Shown here one piece after another: positions 16,651 to 26,135 of a DNA stretch of 64,000 nt (position 1 is the first letter of the stretch; each line of letters begins with the position of its first letter). Source of the DNA: Sphingomonas astaxanthinifaciens DSM 22298 (GTDB lineage: Bacteria; Pseudomonadota; Alphaproteobacteria; Sphingomonadales; Sphingomonadaceae); NCBI RefSeq assembly GCF_000711715.1, contig NZ_JONN01000001.1:1550001-1614000 (forward strand), read 5' to 3'. The notes under the pieces were generated by a model, which was not told the DNA's origin, searched no databases, and saw only the letters and a program-made list of their open reading frames with translations. Position numbers and translations under genes: made by a program.

Positions 16651-17838
16651 TCAGGCCGCCTGCTCCCGGTCGAGCTCGGCGCGGCGCTTCTTCTCGGCGG
16701 CGGTCTTGAGCTGCCCGCAGGCGGCATCGATGTCGCGGCCGCGCGGGGTGCGGACCGGTGCCGAAATCCCGCCCTCGAAGACGATATTCGAGAAGCTGCG
16801 GATCCGCTCGGGCGTCGAGCATTCATATTCGGCGCCCGGCCAGGGATTGAACGGGATCAGGTTGACCTTGGCCGGCAGGCGATAGTGGCGGATCAGCCGG
16901 ACCAGCTCGCGGGCATGGTCGTCGCTGTCGTTCTTGTCCTTGAGCATCACATATTCGAAGGTGATGCGGCGGGCGTTGTTGGCACCGGGATAGTCGGCGC
17001 AGGCCTGGAGCAGTTCCTCGATGCCGTACTTGCGGTTCAGCGGCACGATCTCGTCGCGGATCTCCTTGGTCACCGCGTGGAGCGAGACCGCGAGATTGAC
17101 CCCGATCTCTTCCCCGCACTTCTCCATCATCGGAACCACCCCCGAGGTGGACAGGGTGATCCGGCGCTTGGACAGGCCGAGGCCGTCACCGTCCATCACG
17201 ATCCGAAGCGCGTCGCGGACATTGTCGAAATTGTAGAGCGGCTCGCCCATGCCCATCATCACGATGTTGGTGAGCATCCGGCCCTCGGGCTGGCTCGGCC
17301 ATTCGCCGAGCGAATCGCGCGCCAGCATGACTTGGCCGACGATCTCGTGGACGGCCAGGTTGCGGACCAGTCGCATCGTTCCGGTGTGGCAGAAACGGCA
17401 GTTGAGGGTGCAGCCGACCTGGCTCGACACGCATAGGGTCCCGCGATCGGCGTCGGGGATGAACACCATCTCGAAATCGTGGCCGTCATGGGTCTGGAGC
17501 AGCCACTTGCGGGTGCCGTCGGTCGAGACCTGCGCCTCGACCACCGCCGGGCGGGTGATGCGGAAGCGCTCGGCCAGCCAGGGCTGCTGGGCCTTGGCGA
17601 TGTCGGTCATGAGCGAAAAGTCGGTGACGCCGCGGTTGTACATCCAGTGCCACAGCTGCTTGGCGCGCAGCTTGGCCTGGCGCGGCTCGAGCCCGGCCTC
17701 TTCGAGCGCGGCGCGGATGCCGTCGCGCGCAAGGCCGATCAGCTCGATCCGCGGATCATCGGAAACGGCCGCGTCGCGGGGGACGGGCACGGGGTCGACC
17801 GGTCCGGGGATCGGCATCAGGTTGGTATCGGCGCTCAT
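16651..17838 (-). CDS. rlmN: Dual-specificity 23S rRNA/tRNA adenine-C2 methyltransferase
   Basis: A 395-residue radical-SAM RlmN, which methylates A2503 of 23S rRNA and A37 of some tRNAs. The 4Fe-4S motif is CTLNCRFC (CX3CX2C). The covalent-intermediate cysteines are visible in [10 protein letters not shown] and the near-C-terminal DIDAACGQL. Other signatures are [22 protein letters not shown] and [11 protein letters not shown] at 17838 is chosen as giving a usual-length N-terminus. First gene of the operon with mpaB-like and cfa. Confidence 0.96.
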   Translation of the reverse strand: MSADTNLMPIPGPVDPVPVPRDAAVSDDPRIELIGLARDGIRAALEEAGLEPRQAKLRAKQLWHWMYNRGVTDFSLMTDIAKAQQPWLAERFRITRPAVVEAQVSTDGTRKWLLQTHDGHDFEMVFIPDADRGTLCVSSQVGCTLNCRFCHTGTMRLVRNLAVHEIVGQVMLARDSLGEWPSQPEGRMLTNIVMMGMGEPLYNFDNVRDALRIVMDGDGLGLSKRRITLSTSGVVPMMEKCGEEIGVNLAVSLHAVTKEIRDEIVPLNRKYGIEELLQACADYPGANNARRITFEYVMLKDKNDSDDHARELVRLIRHYRLPAKVNLIPFNPWPGAEYECSTPERIRSFSNIVFEGGISAPVRTPRGRDIDAACGQLKTAAEKKRRAELDREQAA

Positions 17839-17923
17839 GGGAGAGCGGCCATGTAGCGAGTTTTGCGGATTTTTCCAGTCGAGTCCTTTGTGGCGGGCGG
17901 GCGGCCGGCCAACCCCGCCCGCT

Positions 17924-18406
17924 TCAGGCGCAGCCCAACGCCGCCGCGTCGATCGCGGTTGGCGCTCCGGCAAGGAGGTAGCGGTCGCTGATCGCGCCCC
18001 CGACGCCGGCCGCCCGGACCCGCATCTCGCTCGCACCGCGCAGGGCCGCGAGGATGGCGCGCTCCTGCGCCGGGCCGCGGCTCCAGGCCGAATTGCCGCG
18101 CGTGACGAGGAGGAAGCTCGCCTGACCGACGCTCAGGACCGCCGACGCGCCGGGCCTGACGGGACGCGCGAACAGGAAGTGCAATTCGCCCCGGCGGCTC
18201 CGATCACGCGCGAAGGCGAAGGCAGCGCGAGGCTGGACCCGGCCGGAAAGCGCCTGGAGTTCGCTTCGTCCGACCGCCTCGCACACTCCGCCGGACCGCT
18301 CGAACGCCGCCCAGTTGGCACCGGCATGGAGGAGGCGCTGGGCCGCCGCGGGCGCCGGGACTGCCAGCAGGGCGGCGAGGATCAGCGGGCGCGCAAGGCG
18401 TTCCAA
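17924..18406 (-). CDS. Secreted protein, IalB-like
   Basis: A 160-residue protein with an apparent signal peptide ([20 protein letters not shown]). The mature part shows [13 protein letters not shown], a central [20 protein letters not shown] strand region, [16 protein letters not shown], and an [21 protein letters not shown] ending. This architecture resembles invasion-associated locus B (IalB) family proteins of alphaproteobacteria; the match is by memory and moderate. The start is uncertain: TTG at 18406 lies 25 nt inside the upstream peptidase gene and begins just before the signal peptide. Probably co-transcribed with that gene. Confidence 0.6.
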   Translation of the reverse strand: MERLARPLILAALLAVPAPAAAQRLLHAGANWAAFERSGGVCEAVGRSELQALSGRVQPRAAFAFARDRSRRGELHFLFARPVRPGASAVLSVGQASFLLVTRGNSAWSRGPAQERAILAALRGASEMRVRAAGVGGAISDRYLLAGAPTAIDAAALGCA

Positions 18407-18918
18407 TTGTTCACCGCGCTGACCGGCTCGCTCGGCTGGAGGAGCAAGGTCGTGATGATCGCGCCCGCCGCGATGGCGATGCCGTAGGGAATGCCCGCCT
18501 TGGGCTGAAGCACCCTGACACGCGAGCGCAAGGCATCGGGCCAGGGCACCACGCGCAGCGCGATAATCAGCACCGCGAGAAGACCGCCGCTCAGCGCGGT
18601 GTAGATGAGGAACCGGAGCGCGCCGCCGAACTCGAACCAGAGCACCGTCGCGGCGAACAGCTTGACGTCGCCCCCGCCCAGGATCCCTCGGCCGAAGAGG
18701 AAGGTCCCGATCACCAGCGCGAGCAGGAAGACGACGCCGTTTTCCCACAGTTCGAGCCTGGGGCCCACCATGACCGCCGCGACGATTCCAAGCAGCAGCA
18801 CCGCGCCGACGATGTAGTTGCTGATCTTCAGCATGACCGAATCCTGCAGCGCGGCGAGGACCAGCAGGCCGATCAACGCCCAGACGATCCAGTCCGGAGC
18901 CAAGGTCACCAGATTCAC
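18382..18918 (-). CDS. Prepilin peptidase (A24 family, CpaA/TadV type)
   Basis: A 178-residue membrane protease with six hydrophobic segments. Both catalytic aspartates of A24 peptidases are visible: one in LAALQDSVMLKISN (residue ~26) and one in LGGGDVKLF (residue ~79). The short form without the N-methylating domain is the Flp/Tad type, which processes Flp pilins. No other tad/cpa gene is in the window, so its pilin substrate must be encoded elsewhere. A secreted-protein gene overlaps its 3' end. Confidence 0.92.
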   Translation of the reverse strand: MNLVTLAPDWIVWALIGLLVLAALQDSVMLKISNYIVGAVLLLGIVAAVMVGPRLELWENGVVFLLALVIGTFLFGRGILGGGDVKLFAATVLWFEFGGALRFLIYTALSGGLLAVLIIALRVVPWPDALRSRVRVLQPKAGIPYGIAIAAGAIITTLLLQPSEPVSAVNNWNALRAR

Positions 18919-19103
18919 GCGCTCATCCCCCCTCAGGTCGCCCTAGCGATGGCGCGGCGCGGGCCCTTTCGCAAGGGCGCTTGCGCAGCCCGGGTCCGCA
19001 TGAGACACTCAGGCTGCTCGGATGACCAGCGCTGGGGGCGCGTGGACCGGGTGATTTCCTTTCTTTCCCGACGCTTGCCGCTGCCGCCCGCGAGTCGCGC
19101 CCA

Positions 19104-20477
19104 GTGACGCTGCAACTCGCGCTGGCGCAGGTGGCGGCGGAGCTGGCGCTGTTCGCGGCGCTCGGTTTCCTGTTCTTCTCGCTCGACGACCTCGCGGTCG
19201 ATCTCATCTATTTCGGCCGCGCGCTGTGGCGCTCACTGACGGTCTACCGCCGCCATCCGCGGAGCAATGCGCGAAGCCTCGTCGGCCGCGCGTCCCCGGG
19301 CTGGATGGTGGTGATGATCCCGGCCTGGGACGAGGGGGCGGTGATCGGCGACATGCTGCGTTCGACGCTCGCCCGGTTCGACCATGGCGATTACAGCCTG
19401 CTGGTCGGCTATTATCGCAACGACCCCGCGACCCGGGTGGCGATCGAGGCGGTCACCGACCCGCGCGTGGTCGCGGTCGAAGTGCCGGTCGACGGTCCGA
19501 CCACCAAGGCCGACTGCCTCAACCACCTCTACGCCTTCCTGCTCCGCCACGAGGCGGCGCGTGGGCGGCGCGCCCGGGGAATCGTCCTCCACGACGCGGA
19601 GGACCTCGTCCATCCGCTCGAGCTTCGCCTGTTCGACAGACTGGTGGGCCGCGCCGGGGTGGTGCAGTTGCCGGTGGTCCCGCTGCCCGACCGGACCAGT
19701 CCGTGGATTGGCGGGCATTATTGCGATGAATTCGCCGAGAGCCACGGCAAGGAGCTGGTGGTGCGCGAAGCGGTCGGCGCCGCCATTCCGCTGGCCGGGG
19801 TCGGCTGCGCCATCTCGCGCGAGGCCATGGCCCGGCTGCCGGTGGCGCATGACGGCAAGCCCTTCGCCGGCGGGTCGATGACCGAGGATTACGAAATGGG
19901 CCTGCGGCTCGGGGCGCTCGGCGAACGGACCATGTTCGTCCGCCTTCCGGCCGAGGCGGGCGAGCCGGGGGTGGTCGCGAGCCGCGGACATTTCCCGGCG
20001 ACGCTCGGCGCGGCGGTCCGCCAGAAAGCGCGCTGGCTGGGGGGAATCGCCTTTGCAGGCTGGGACCGGCTGGGGTGGCGTGGCGGACTCGGCGAGCGCT
20101 GGTTCCGCCTGCGCGACCGGCGCGGGCCACTCGCCGCCTTGCTCCTCCTCGCGGGCTATGTCGCGGCCCTCCTGTGGGGGCAATTGTGGCTCGCGGCACA
20201 GCTTGGCGCGCCCAATCCGCCGCAGCCCTCGCCACTGCTGGCGACCCTGCTGCAGGTCAATTTCGTCCTCCTCCTGTGGAGAACCCTCATGCGTATCGGC
20301 TTCACCACCCAGCTCTACGGCCTGGGCGAAGGACTTGCCTCGGTGCCGCGGATCGTCGCCGGCAACCTCATCGCCATCCTTGCCGCCGGGCGTGCCTTCG
20401 GGCTTCACGCGAAGGGCGGCCCGACGCAATGGGACAAGACCGCGCACGTCTTCCCGACCGAACTAGTGCGGTCGTGA
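19104..20477 (+). CDS. nfrB: NfrB-like membrane glycosyltransferase
   Basis: A 457-residue GT2-type membrane protein. After an N-terminal helix it has MIPAWDEGAVIGDML, a DAED motif in IVLHDAEDLVHPLE, an Asp-Glu segment TEDYEMG, and QKARWLGG matching the Q/RXXRW processive-transferase motif, then three to four C-terminal helices. This is the pattern of bacteriophage N4 adsorption protein B (NfrB), which in E. coli makes a surface glycan and is activated by c-di-GMP through a C-terminal MshEN domain. Here that extra domain is absent, since E. coli NfrB is about 745 residues. Start GTG at 19104. Coupled by GTGA to the barrel protein. Confidence 0.88.
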   Translation: MTLQLALAQVAAELALFAALGFLFFSLDDLAVDLIYFGRALWRSLTVYRRHPRSNARSLVGRASPGWMVVMIPAWDEGAVIGDMLRSTLARFDHGDYSLLVGYYRNDPATRVAIEAVTDPRVVAVEVPVDGPTTKADCLNHLYAFLLRHEAARGRRARGIVLHDAEDLVHPLELRLFDRLVGRAGVVQLPVVPLPDRTSPWIGGHYCDEFAESHGKELVVREAVGAAIPLAGVGCAISREAMARLPVAHDGKPFAGGSMTEDYEMGLRLGALGERTMFVRLPAEAGEPGVVASRGHFPATLGAAVRQKARWLGGIAFAGWDRLGWRGGLGERWFRLRDRRGPLAALLLLAGYVAALLWGQLWLAAQLGAPNPPQPSPLLATLLQVNFVLLLWRTLMRIGFTTQLYGLGEGLASVPRIVAGNLIAILAAGRAFGLHAKGGPTQWDKTAHVFPTELVRS

Positions 20478-21742
20478 GCGCGCCGCTCCGCTTCCTCGGC
20501 CTCGCGATCGTGAGCTATGTCGGGCTGCGTACCGCGAGCAGCGCGCTGGCGCTGCAGCCGATCCCGACCGCGACGCCCCCAGCGTTTCCGGCCGGCGCAA
20601 CCCAGCAGGCGCAGGCCGAAGTGCCGCTGCCGCCGCCCGGCGTCCCCGCAGACATGGGTCCGCCACCCGGGGCCTATCCGGCGCCTTACGGTTACCCCTA
20701 TCCCTACGGCTACCCACAGCAGGCCGCGATGGCGGCGCCGATGATGCCGCCGATGCAATATCTGCCCTACCCGGTGCCCGCGATGATGGCGGCCCCGCGC
20801 ATGCCCCGGGGGCTTTACTATCCCGCACCCTATCCCGTGGCTGCGAGCGAGGCCCCGGCGCGCGCGCCGCGCGACCAGGCGACCGAGCTTGCGAGCTACG
20901 AGACGGGCGAAGGCGGCGGCGGGGGCTACGAGCAACCCTCGGCCCCGCTCGACCAGTGGCCGGCGATCGGCACGGTCGGGTCGGTGGCCGCTGCGGGGCT
21001 CCAGCGCACGCCCGGTTGGCGAAAAGGGAATGACGACGCCGCGCCGCTCGACACGGTCGCGCCCAAGCGCTGGTCGGTCGATGCCTGGGCGCTGCTCCGG
21101 CCGCCGCGGCAGGGCGCGCTCAGCCTGACCGACCCCGGGCGCGGCCTCAATCCCGGGCTCGCCTCGGCGGGCGCGCTCGGCGGAAGCCAGGCCGGTTTGC
21201 GGATTACCTGGCGGCCGCTCAACTCGATCGGAGTCCATGTCCGCGCCTCCACCGCCCTGCTCCCGCAAGGACGCGGCGGGCAGACCATGGCCGGCGGCGA
21301 AGCGGCACTAGGGCTCAGCTGGCAGCCCTTCCGGCAGATCCCGGTCCGCCTGCTCGCCGAGCGCCGCCAGCGGCTTGGCTCGGCGCTGGGCGGCGGACGC
21401 AACGATTTCGCCTTTCTTGCCGAGGGCGGGATCAGCGACCAGCGCCTGCCCTACGGGATCCGGCTCGACGGCTATGGCCAGGCGGGCGTGGTCGGGCTGT
21501 CGAGTCGCGACCTGTTCGCCGACGGCGCCTTGACCGCGACCTATCCCTTCATGCCGCGGCTCGCGATCGGCGGCGGGGTCTGGGGCGGGATCCAGCCGGG
21601 GCTCTATCGCTTCGATGCGGGACCGCGCCTCAGCTACCAGCGCAGTCCGCGGCTGCGGGTGCATCTCGACTATCGCTTCCGCGCCTTCGGCAATGCCGAT
21701 CCGGTGAGCGGACCCGCGCTGACGCTCGCGGCCGGTTTCTAG
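20474..21742 (+). CDS. NfrA-like outer-membrane beta-barrel protein with Pro/Tyr-rich linker
   Basis: A 422-residue protein with a hydrophobic N-terminus (residues ~1-26). A low-complexity Pro/Tyr/Met-rich region follows (about residues 50-130, with YPAPYGYPYPYGYP and runs of PMMPPMQ). From about residue 195 the sequence shows alternating strands and the ending LRVHLDYRFRAFG...LTLAAGF, with a terminal aromatic residue as in outer-membrane barrels. The barrel resembles the C-terminal part of NfrA, the phage N4 receptor that exports the NfrB product. The long TPR domain of NfrA is missing. GTG start overlaps the nfrB stop. A 12-bp hairpin follows. Confidence 0.75.
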   Translation: MSAPLRFLGLAIVSYVGLRTASSALALQPIPTATPPAFPAGATQQAQAEVPLPPPGVPADMGPPPGAYPAPYGYPYPYGYPQQAAMAAPMMPPMQYLPYPVPAMMAAPRMPRGLYYPAPYPVAASEAPARAPRDQATELASYETGEGGGGGYEQPSAPLDQWPAIGTVGSVAAAGLQRTPGWRKGNDDAAPLDTVAPKRWSVDAWALLRPPRQGALSLTDPGRGLNPGLASAGALGGSQAGLRITWRPLNSIGVHVRASTALLPQGRGGQTMAGGEAALGLSWQPFRQIPVRLLAERRQRLGSALGGGRNDFAFLAEGGISDQRLPYGIRLDGYGQAGVVGLSSRDLFADGALTATYPFMPRLAIGGGVWGGIQPGLYRFDAGPRLSYQRSPRLRVHLDYRFRAFGNADPVSGPALTLAAGF

Positions 21743-21775
21743 CGTCCCGGCCGGCCGCCCCGAGCCGCCGGCCCC

Positions 21776-21811
21776 GAGGCCCCCTCCGTCATACCCCAGG
21801 GAGGGGGCCTC
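21776..21811 (+). terminator. Strong hairpin after the nfrB operon
   Basis: A perfect 12-bp inverted repeat, GAGGCCCCCTCC (21776-21787) and GGAGGGGGCCTC (21800-21811), with a 12-nt loop, sits 34 nt after the barrel-gene stop. There is no T-run, so it may act as a transcript-end stabiliser rather than a classical terminator. Confidence 0.6.
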
Positions 21812-21905
21812 CCTCGCCTTGCGAGCTCCGAAGATGCGCTTTTGCGCCGCGCCCGCTCTTGTCCTAAAGCCGCGACCGGGTTCGGGAGGAGGCAAAAGGA
21901 CCGGC

Positions 21906-23675
21906 ATGCGCAAGGGCAACAAGCTCGAAACATTTCCCAATCTCGTCGCGATGTTCCTGGACCGCGTCGAGCAACGGGGGAACACGCCCTTCCTGTGGGC
22001 CAAGCGCGGCGGGGCCTGGCAGTCGATCAGCTATGCCGAGGCCGCCCGCCAGGTCGCCGCGCTCTCCGCCAGCCTGCTGCGGATCGGGTGCAAGCCCGGC
22101 GACCGGATCATGCTGGTCTCCGAGAACCGCCCCGAATGGCTGATCGCCGACCTCGCGATCATGGCGGCGGGCTGCGTCACGGTGCCGACCTACACCACCA
22201 ACACCACCCGCGATCACACCCATATCCTCTCCAATTCCGGCGCGCGGGCGGTGATCGTCTCGAGCCAGAAGCTGGCCAAGACGCTGATCCCGGCGGTGCT
22301 GTTCTCGTCCGACTGCCACGACGTGATCGGGATCGAGGACATCCGCACCGGACAGCCGGTCAACGGCGCAAAATTCCACCAGTGGGACGAGCTGATCGCC
22401 GGCGGCGGAGAGATCGCCGACGTCCGCGCGCGGATTGCCGGGATCGGCCGCGGCGACCTCGCCTGCCTCATCTACACCAGCGGCACCGGCGGCGCGCCGC
22501 GCGGGGTCCGCCAGCACCATGGCGCGATCCTCCACAATGTCGCCGCCTGCATCGACGTCATCGCCAACGACTTCGGCTGGGACGACGAGGTGTTCCTCTC
22601 CTTCCTCCCCGCCAGCCACGCCTATGAGCATAGCGGCGGGCAGATGTTTCCGATCGGACTCGGCGCGCAAATCTATTTCGCCGAGAGCCTCGAGAAGCTT
22701 GCCGCCAACATCGAGGAAGTGCGCCCGACCCTGATGGTGGTCGTGCCGCGGCTGTTCGAGATGCTCCGCCAGCGCATGCTCAAGACGATCGAGAAGCAGG
22801 GCGGACTTCCTCAGAAGCTGCTCGACCGGGCGCTCTCGATCGGCAAGCAGCGCTACGAGGAAGGCTCGATCGCGCTCAAGGACTGGCCGGCCGACATGGC
22901 GGTCAAGCTGCTCCTCAAGCGCAAGGTCAGCCAGAAGTTCGGCGGCCGGATCAAGGCAATGGTCTCGGGCGGAGCGCCGCTCAATCCCGACGTCGGCCTG
23001 TTCTTTCACTCGCTCGGGATCACCATGCTCCAGGGCTATGGCCAGACCGAGGCCGGGCCGGTGATCAGCTGCAACCGGCCCAAGGTCGGGATCCGGATCG
23101 AGACGGTCGGCCCGCCGCTGCTCGACACCGAGGTCCGCTTCGCCGAGGACGGCGAGCTGCTGGTCCGCGGCGAGCTAGTGATGCACGGCTACTGGAACAA
23201 TGACGAGGAGACCGCGCGGGTGCTCAAGGACGGCTGGCTGCACACCGGCGACGTCGGTCATTTCGACGATAGCGGCCGGATCGTCATCACCGACCGCAAG
23301 AAGGACCTGATCGTCAACGACAAGGGCGACAACGTCTCGCCGCAGCGGGTCGAGGGGATGTTGACCCTCCAGCCCGAGATCGCCCAGGCGATGGTCTATG
23401 GCGACCGCCGTCCGCATCTCGTCGGGCTGCTGGTCCCAGAGCCCGAGCTCGTCACCGAGTGCAAGCGCGACGACGCCGCGATCCGCGCCCGGCTGCAGAA
23501 GGCGGTCGACCGGGTCAATGCCGAGCTGAGCGTGGTCGAGAAGGTCCGCCGCTTCATCCTCGCCGACGAGGCCTTCACGGTCGACAACGAGCAGATGACG
23601 CCGAGCATGAAGATCCGGCGTCACGTGCTCAAGACCGCCTATGGCGAGCGGCTGGACGCGCTTTACGGCAAGTAG
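21906..23675 (+). CDS. AMP-dependent long-chain fatty acyl-CoA synthetase family protein
   Basis: A 589-residue ANL-superfamily ligase, which activates a fatty acid as acyl-AMP and transfers it to CoA. Motifs: the P-loop-like YTSGTGGAPRG (note G in place of the usual T at the STG/T position), SHAYEHSGGQ, GYGQTEAGPVISCN, the hinge HTGDVGHFDDSGRIVITDRKKD, and the C-terminal MTPSMKIRR lysine. ATG at 21906 follows AAAGGA. Length and order fit FAA1/FadD15-type AMP-forming ligases. Substrate is not predictable. Confidence 0.92.
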   Translation: MRKGNKLETFPNLVAMFLDRVEQRGNTPFLWAKRGGAWQSISYAEAARQVAALSASLLRIGCKPGDRIMLVSENRPEWLIADLAIMAAGCVTVPTYTTNTTRDHTHILSNSGARAVIVSSQKLAKTLIPAVLFSSDCHDVIGIEDIRTGQPVNGAKFHQWDELIAGGGEIADVRARIAGIGRGDLACLIYTSGTGGAPRGVRQHHGAILHNVAACIDVIANDFGWDDEVFLSFLPASHAYEHSGGQMFPIGLGAQIYFAESLEKLAANIEEVRPTLMVVVPRLFEMLRQRMLKTIEKQGGLPQKLLDRALSIGKQRYEEGSIALKDWPADMAVKLLLKRKVSQKFGGRIKAMVSGGAPLNPDVGLFFHSLGITMLQGYGQTEAGPVISCNRPKVGIRIETVGPPLLDTEVRFAEDGELLVRGELVMHGYWNNDEETARVLKDGWLHTGDVGHFDDSGRIVITDRKKDLIVNDKGDNVSPQRVEGMLTLQPEIAQAMVYGDRRPHLVGLLVPEPELVTECKRDDAAIRARLQKAVDRVNAELSVVEKVRRFILADEAFTVDNEQMTPSMKIRRHVLKTAYGERLDALYGK

Positions 23676-23687
23676 CCCGTCCCGCGC

Positions 23688-24113
23688 CTAGCGGCGCATG
23701 GGTCCCGTATAGGGAACGAAGTCGCCGAGACTGCAGGTGCCGACCGTGAAGCCGTTCAGCGTGTCGACCACCTGCGCGATCTCGCCGCGACAGAGACCCG
23801 TTCCGAACTGCTTGGTGAGCAGGGCATAGCCCGGCCGGCCAAGCCCCGAGCAGGGACCGTTCACGTCATTGCGCCAGACCCGGTTCGCGCCGTCACGAAA
23901 CAGGATGGTGCGCTCGTCGATCACGATCATGTCCTGGCTGCGGAAGCTCGGCAGGCAGGTCTGCGGCTTGCCCGCGACCCGCCCATCGAGCCAGCGCGCC
24001 AGCTCCTTCTCGGCATCGGGCGAACGGACATAGGCCTCGCGCGGGGTCGCGCAGGCGACGAGGGCGGCGCTGGCGGCGAGGACGAGGGTGGAGGCGAGGG
24101 TCAGGCTGCGCAT
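23688..24113 (-). CDS. Putative lipoprotein of unknown function
   Basis: A 141-residue protein with an N-terminal signal and lipobox (LAASAALVAC), pointing to a lipid-anchored envelope protein. Four further cysteines (LPSFR-preceding C, NGPCSG, GLCRGE and GTCSLGDF) probably form two disulfides. It has a recurring hydrophobic-strand pattern around DMIVIDERTILFRDG. I recall similar proteins in sphingomonads but no named domain. Convergent with the ligase gene (12-nt gap). Confidence 0.78.
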   Translation of the reverse strand: MRSLTLASTLVLAASAALVACATPREAYVRSPDAEKELARWLDGRVAGKPQTCLPSFRSQDMIVIDERTILFRDGANRVWRNDVNGPCSGLGRPGYALLTKQFGTGLCRGEIAQVVDTLNGFTVGTCSLGDFVPYTGPMRR

Positions 24114-24174
24114 CTGGGACTTCCCGGCTGGAGGGACTTGGACGAAACGCGCGACGAGGCTGCTCTTTCCTCCC

Positions 24175-24912
24175 TTAACTAAAGCTGTCCTTCACCGCCC
24201 GCAGCCGGGCGAATTCGGCGGCGTCGTGCGCCATCAGGAACGGATTCGTGACGCGCTCCTCGCCGATGGTGACCGGCAGCGTATTCATGTCGCGCGCGCG
24301 GGCTTCCTCGACCACCGCCAGCCGCTGCTTCAGCAACTGGTCGCCCGGTCGCTGCGCGACGCAGAAGCGCGCATTGGCAAGCGTATATTCGTGCGCGGGG
24401 TAGACGACGACGTCCTCGGGCAGCGCGCGTAGCCGGACCATGTTGCCGTACATCTGCTCGGCCGTGCCCTCGAACAATCGGCCGCAGCCCATGGCGAACA
24501 AGGTGTCGCCGATGAACAGCATGCCATTGTCTTCGAAATAATAAGCGATGTGGCCGAGGGTGTGGCCGGGGACTTCCCACACCACCGCCTCGAGCTTGCC
24601 CACTCGCACCCGGTCGCCTTCCCGGACCTGGACGTCGATCCCGGGGATCCGGTCGGCCTCGGCGGCGGGACCGGTGATCGTGCAACCGGTCGCTTCCTTG
24701 ATCCCGGCATTGCCGCCGACATGATCGGGATGCCAGTGGGTGTTGAGGATCTGCCCGACCTCCCAGCCGACGTTGCGGAAGGCATTCAGCACCGGCCCGT
24801 CGACCGAAGGATCGATCACCGCCGCCTCGCCGGTCTCGCTGCAGCGCAGGAGCCAGATGTAATTGTCGGTGAGCGCGGGGATGCAGCCGATGTCGAACCG
24901 GGGCGCCGCCAT
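24175..24912 (-). CDS. gloB: Hydroxyacylglutathione hydrolase (glyoxalase II)
   Basis: A 245-residue metallo-beta-lactamase-fold enzyme that hydrolyses S-lactoylglutathione to lactate and glutathione. Metal ligands: THWHPDHVGG, the PGHTLGH His, the GDTLFAMGCGRLFEG Asp and the PAHEYTLAN His. NTLPVTIGEERVTNPFL is the glutathione-binding C-terminal region. Its ATG overlaps the gloA stop by one base (TAATG at 24914-24910), so the two glyoxalase steps are coupled. Confidence 0.96.
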   Translation of the reverse strand: MAAPRFDIGCIPALTDNYIWLLRCSETGEAAVIDPSVDGPVLNAFRNVGWEVGQILNTHWHPDHVGGNAGIKEATGCTITGPAAEADRIPGIDVQVREGDRVRVGKLEAVVWEVPGHTLGHIAYYFEDNGMLFIGDTLFAMGCGRLFEGTAEQMYGNMVRLRALPEDVVVYPAHEYTLANARFCVAQRPGDQLLKQRLAVVEEARARDMNTLPVTIGEERVTNPFLMAHDAAEFARLRAVKDSFS

Positions 24913-25328
24913 TACCAGACGCCCGTGTTCGGCATCGACGCCCAAGGCTCGGCCGGCGCCTGTGCGCCGCCCTTGTTGAGCAGCTCGATCGAGATGTTGT
25001 CGGGGGTGCGGACGAACGCCATGCGCCCGTCGCGCGGCGGGCGGTTGATCGTCACCCCAGCGTCCATCAGCCGCTGGCAGGTCTCGTAGATGTCATCGAC
25101 CTGATAGGCGAGGTGCCCGAAGTTGCGGCCGCCGTCATAGTCCTCGGGGTCCCAATTGTAGGTCAGCTCGACTTCGCCGCCCTCGTCCCCGGGAACGCCG
25201 AGGAAGATCAAGGTGAAGCGGCCGCCCTCATTCTCGATCCGGCGGCGCTCCTCGAGTCCGAGCAGCCGGAAGAATTCGATCGTGCGGTCGGGATCGGCGA
25301 CGCGCAGCATGGTGTGGAGGAATTTCAC
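24912..25328 (-). CDS. gloA: Lactoylglutathione lyase (glyoxalase I)
   Basis: A 138-residue VOC-fold enzyme that isomerises the methylglyoxal-glutathione hemithioacetal. The four metal ligands appear in MKFLHTMLRV (His5), VELTYNW (Glu), FGHLAYQVDD (His) and ISIELL (Glu), as in nickel-type bacterial GloA. Upstream of gloB with a 1-nt overlap; an alpha/beta hydrolase gene precedes it by 42 nt. Together these form a methylglyoxal detoxification unit. Confidence 0.96.
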   Translation of the reverse strand: MKFLHTMLRVADPDRTIEFFRLLGLEERRRIENEGGRFTLIFLGVPGDEGGEVELTYNWDPEDYDGGRNFGHLAYQVDDIYETCQRLMDAGVTINRPPRDGRMAFVRTPDNISIELLNKGGAQAPAEPWASMPNTGVW

Positions 25329-25370
25329 TGGTCAGTTTCTCCGTCTTGGTCTCCGGCCCCGCCGTCCCCG

Positions 25371-26114
25371 CTAGCGCGTCGGCTCGCGGCGACAAAGCGC
25401 CATCGTCACCTGCTCGAGCAGCGCCAGCTCGCGCGGGGCCGAGAGGCGGTGGGTCCCGCCCTTGACGACCGTCAGCTGGACGTCGTCCGAGACCAGCGCG
25501 TCCTTCAGCCGGACCGCGATCTCGAGCGGGACCTCCGCGTCTTGGTCGCCGTGCAGCAGGCGGACGGGGCCGGGGAAGGAAATGCGCCTGTCGAGCCGCC
25601 GGTTCCGCTCGCCCGACTGCCAGAAGCCAAGGGTCGTCAGCTCGGCCTCGCCGCCATAGGGATTGGGCCGACGGAGCTCGCCATCGCGAGCGAGCGCCTT
25701 CTTGTCTTCGTCCGAATAGCCCCAGTCGGTGAAGTCGGGCGCGGCGGCGATCCCGACCAGCGCCTCGACGCGGGTGCCGAGCGCCTCGGCGAGCAGCAGC
25801 ATCAGCCACCCGCCCATCGACGAGCCGATCAGGACCAGCGGCCCCTCGGCGAGCGCGGCCACCGCCTCGGCCTCGGCGCGCCAGCGATCGAGCGTGCCGT
25901 CCGCGAAGCGCCCCTCGCTCTCGCCGGTGCCGCTATAGTCGAAGCGCAGCAGGCCAAGTCCCTCGCGCTCGGCGAGCGCGTCGAGCGCCTGCGCCTTCGA
26001 CCCCAGCATGTCCGACGCATAACCGGGCAGGAACAGGATGGTCGGCCCGGTGCCGCGGCGGTGCCGGACGGCGATCCGCCGCCCGTCGTCGAGGGTCAGC
26101 CAGGAGGGATCCAT
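25371..26114 (-). CDS. Alpha/beta hydrolase
   Basis: A 247-residue serine hydrolase. The nucleophile elbow is GSSMGG (~residue 96), the oxyanion region ILFLPGYASDM, the acid is likely the Asp in LLHGDQDAEVP and the base the His in KGGTHRLS. The FDYSGTGES segment links it to the acyl-peptide/esterase-like group (palmitoyl-thioesterase ABHD10-like). Substrate is unknown. Lies just upstream of gloA on the same strand. Confidence 0.9.
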   Translation of the reverse strand: MDPSWLTLDDGRRIAVRHRRGTGPTILFLPGYASDMLGSKAQALDALAEREGLGLLRFDYSGTGESEGRFADGTLDRWRAEAEAVAALAEGPLVLIGSSMGGWLMLLLAEALGTRVEALVGIAAAPDFTDWGYSDEDKKALARDGELRRPNPYGGEAELTTLGFWQSGERNRRLDRRISFPGPVRLLHGDQDAEVPLEIAVRLKDALVSDDVQLTVVKGGTHRLSAPRELALLEQVTMALCRREPTR

Positions 26115-26135
26115 CGCCCTCCCTTAGCGCGCTTG

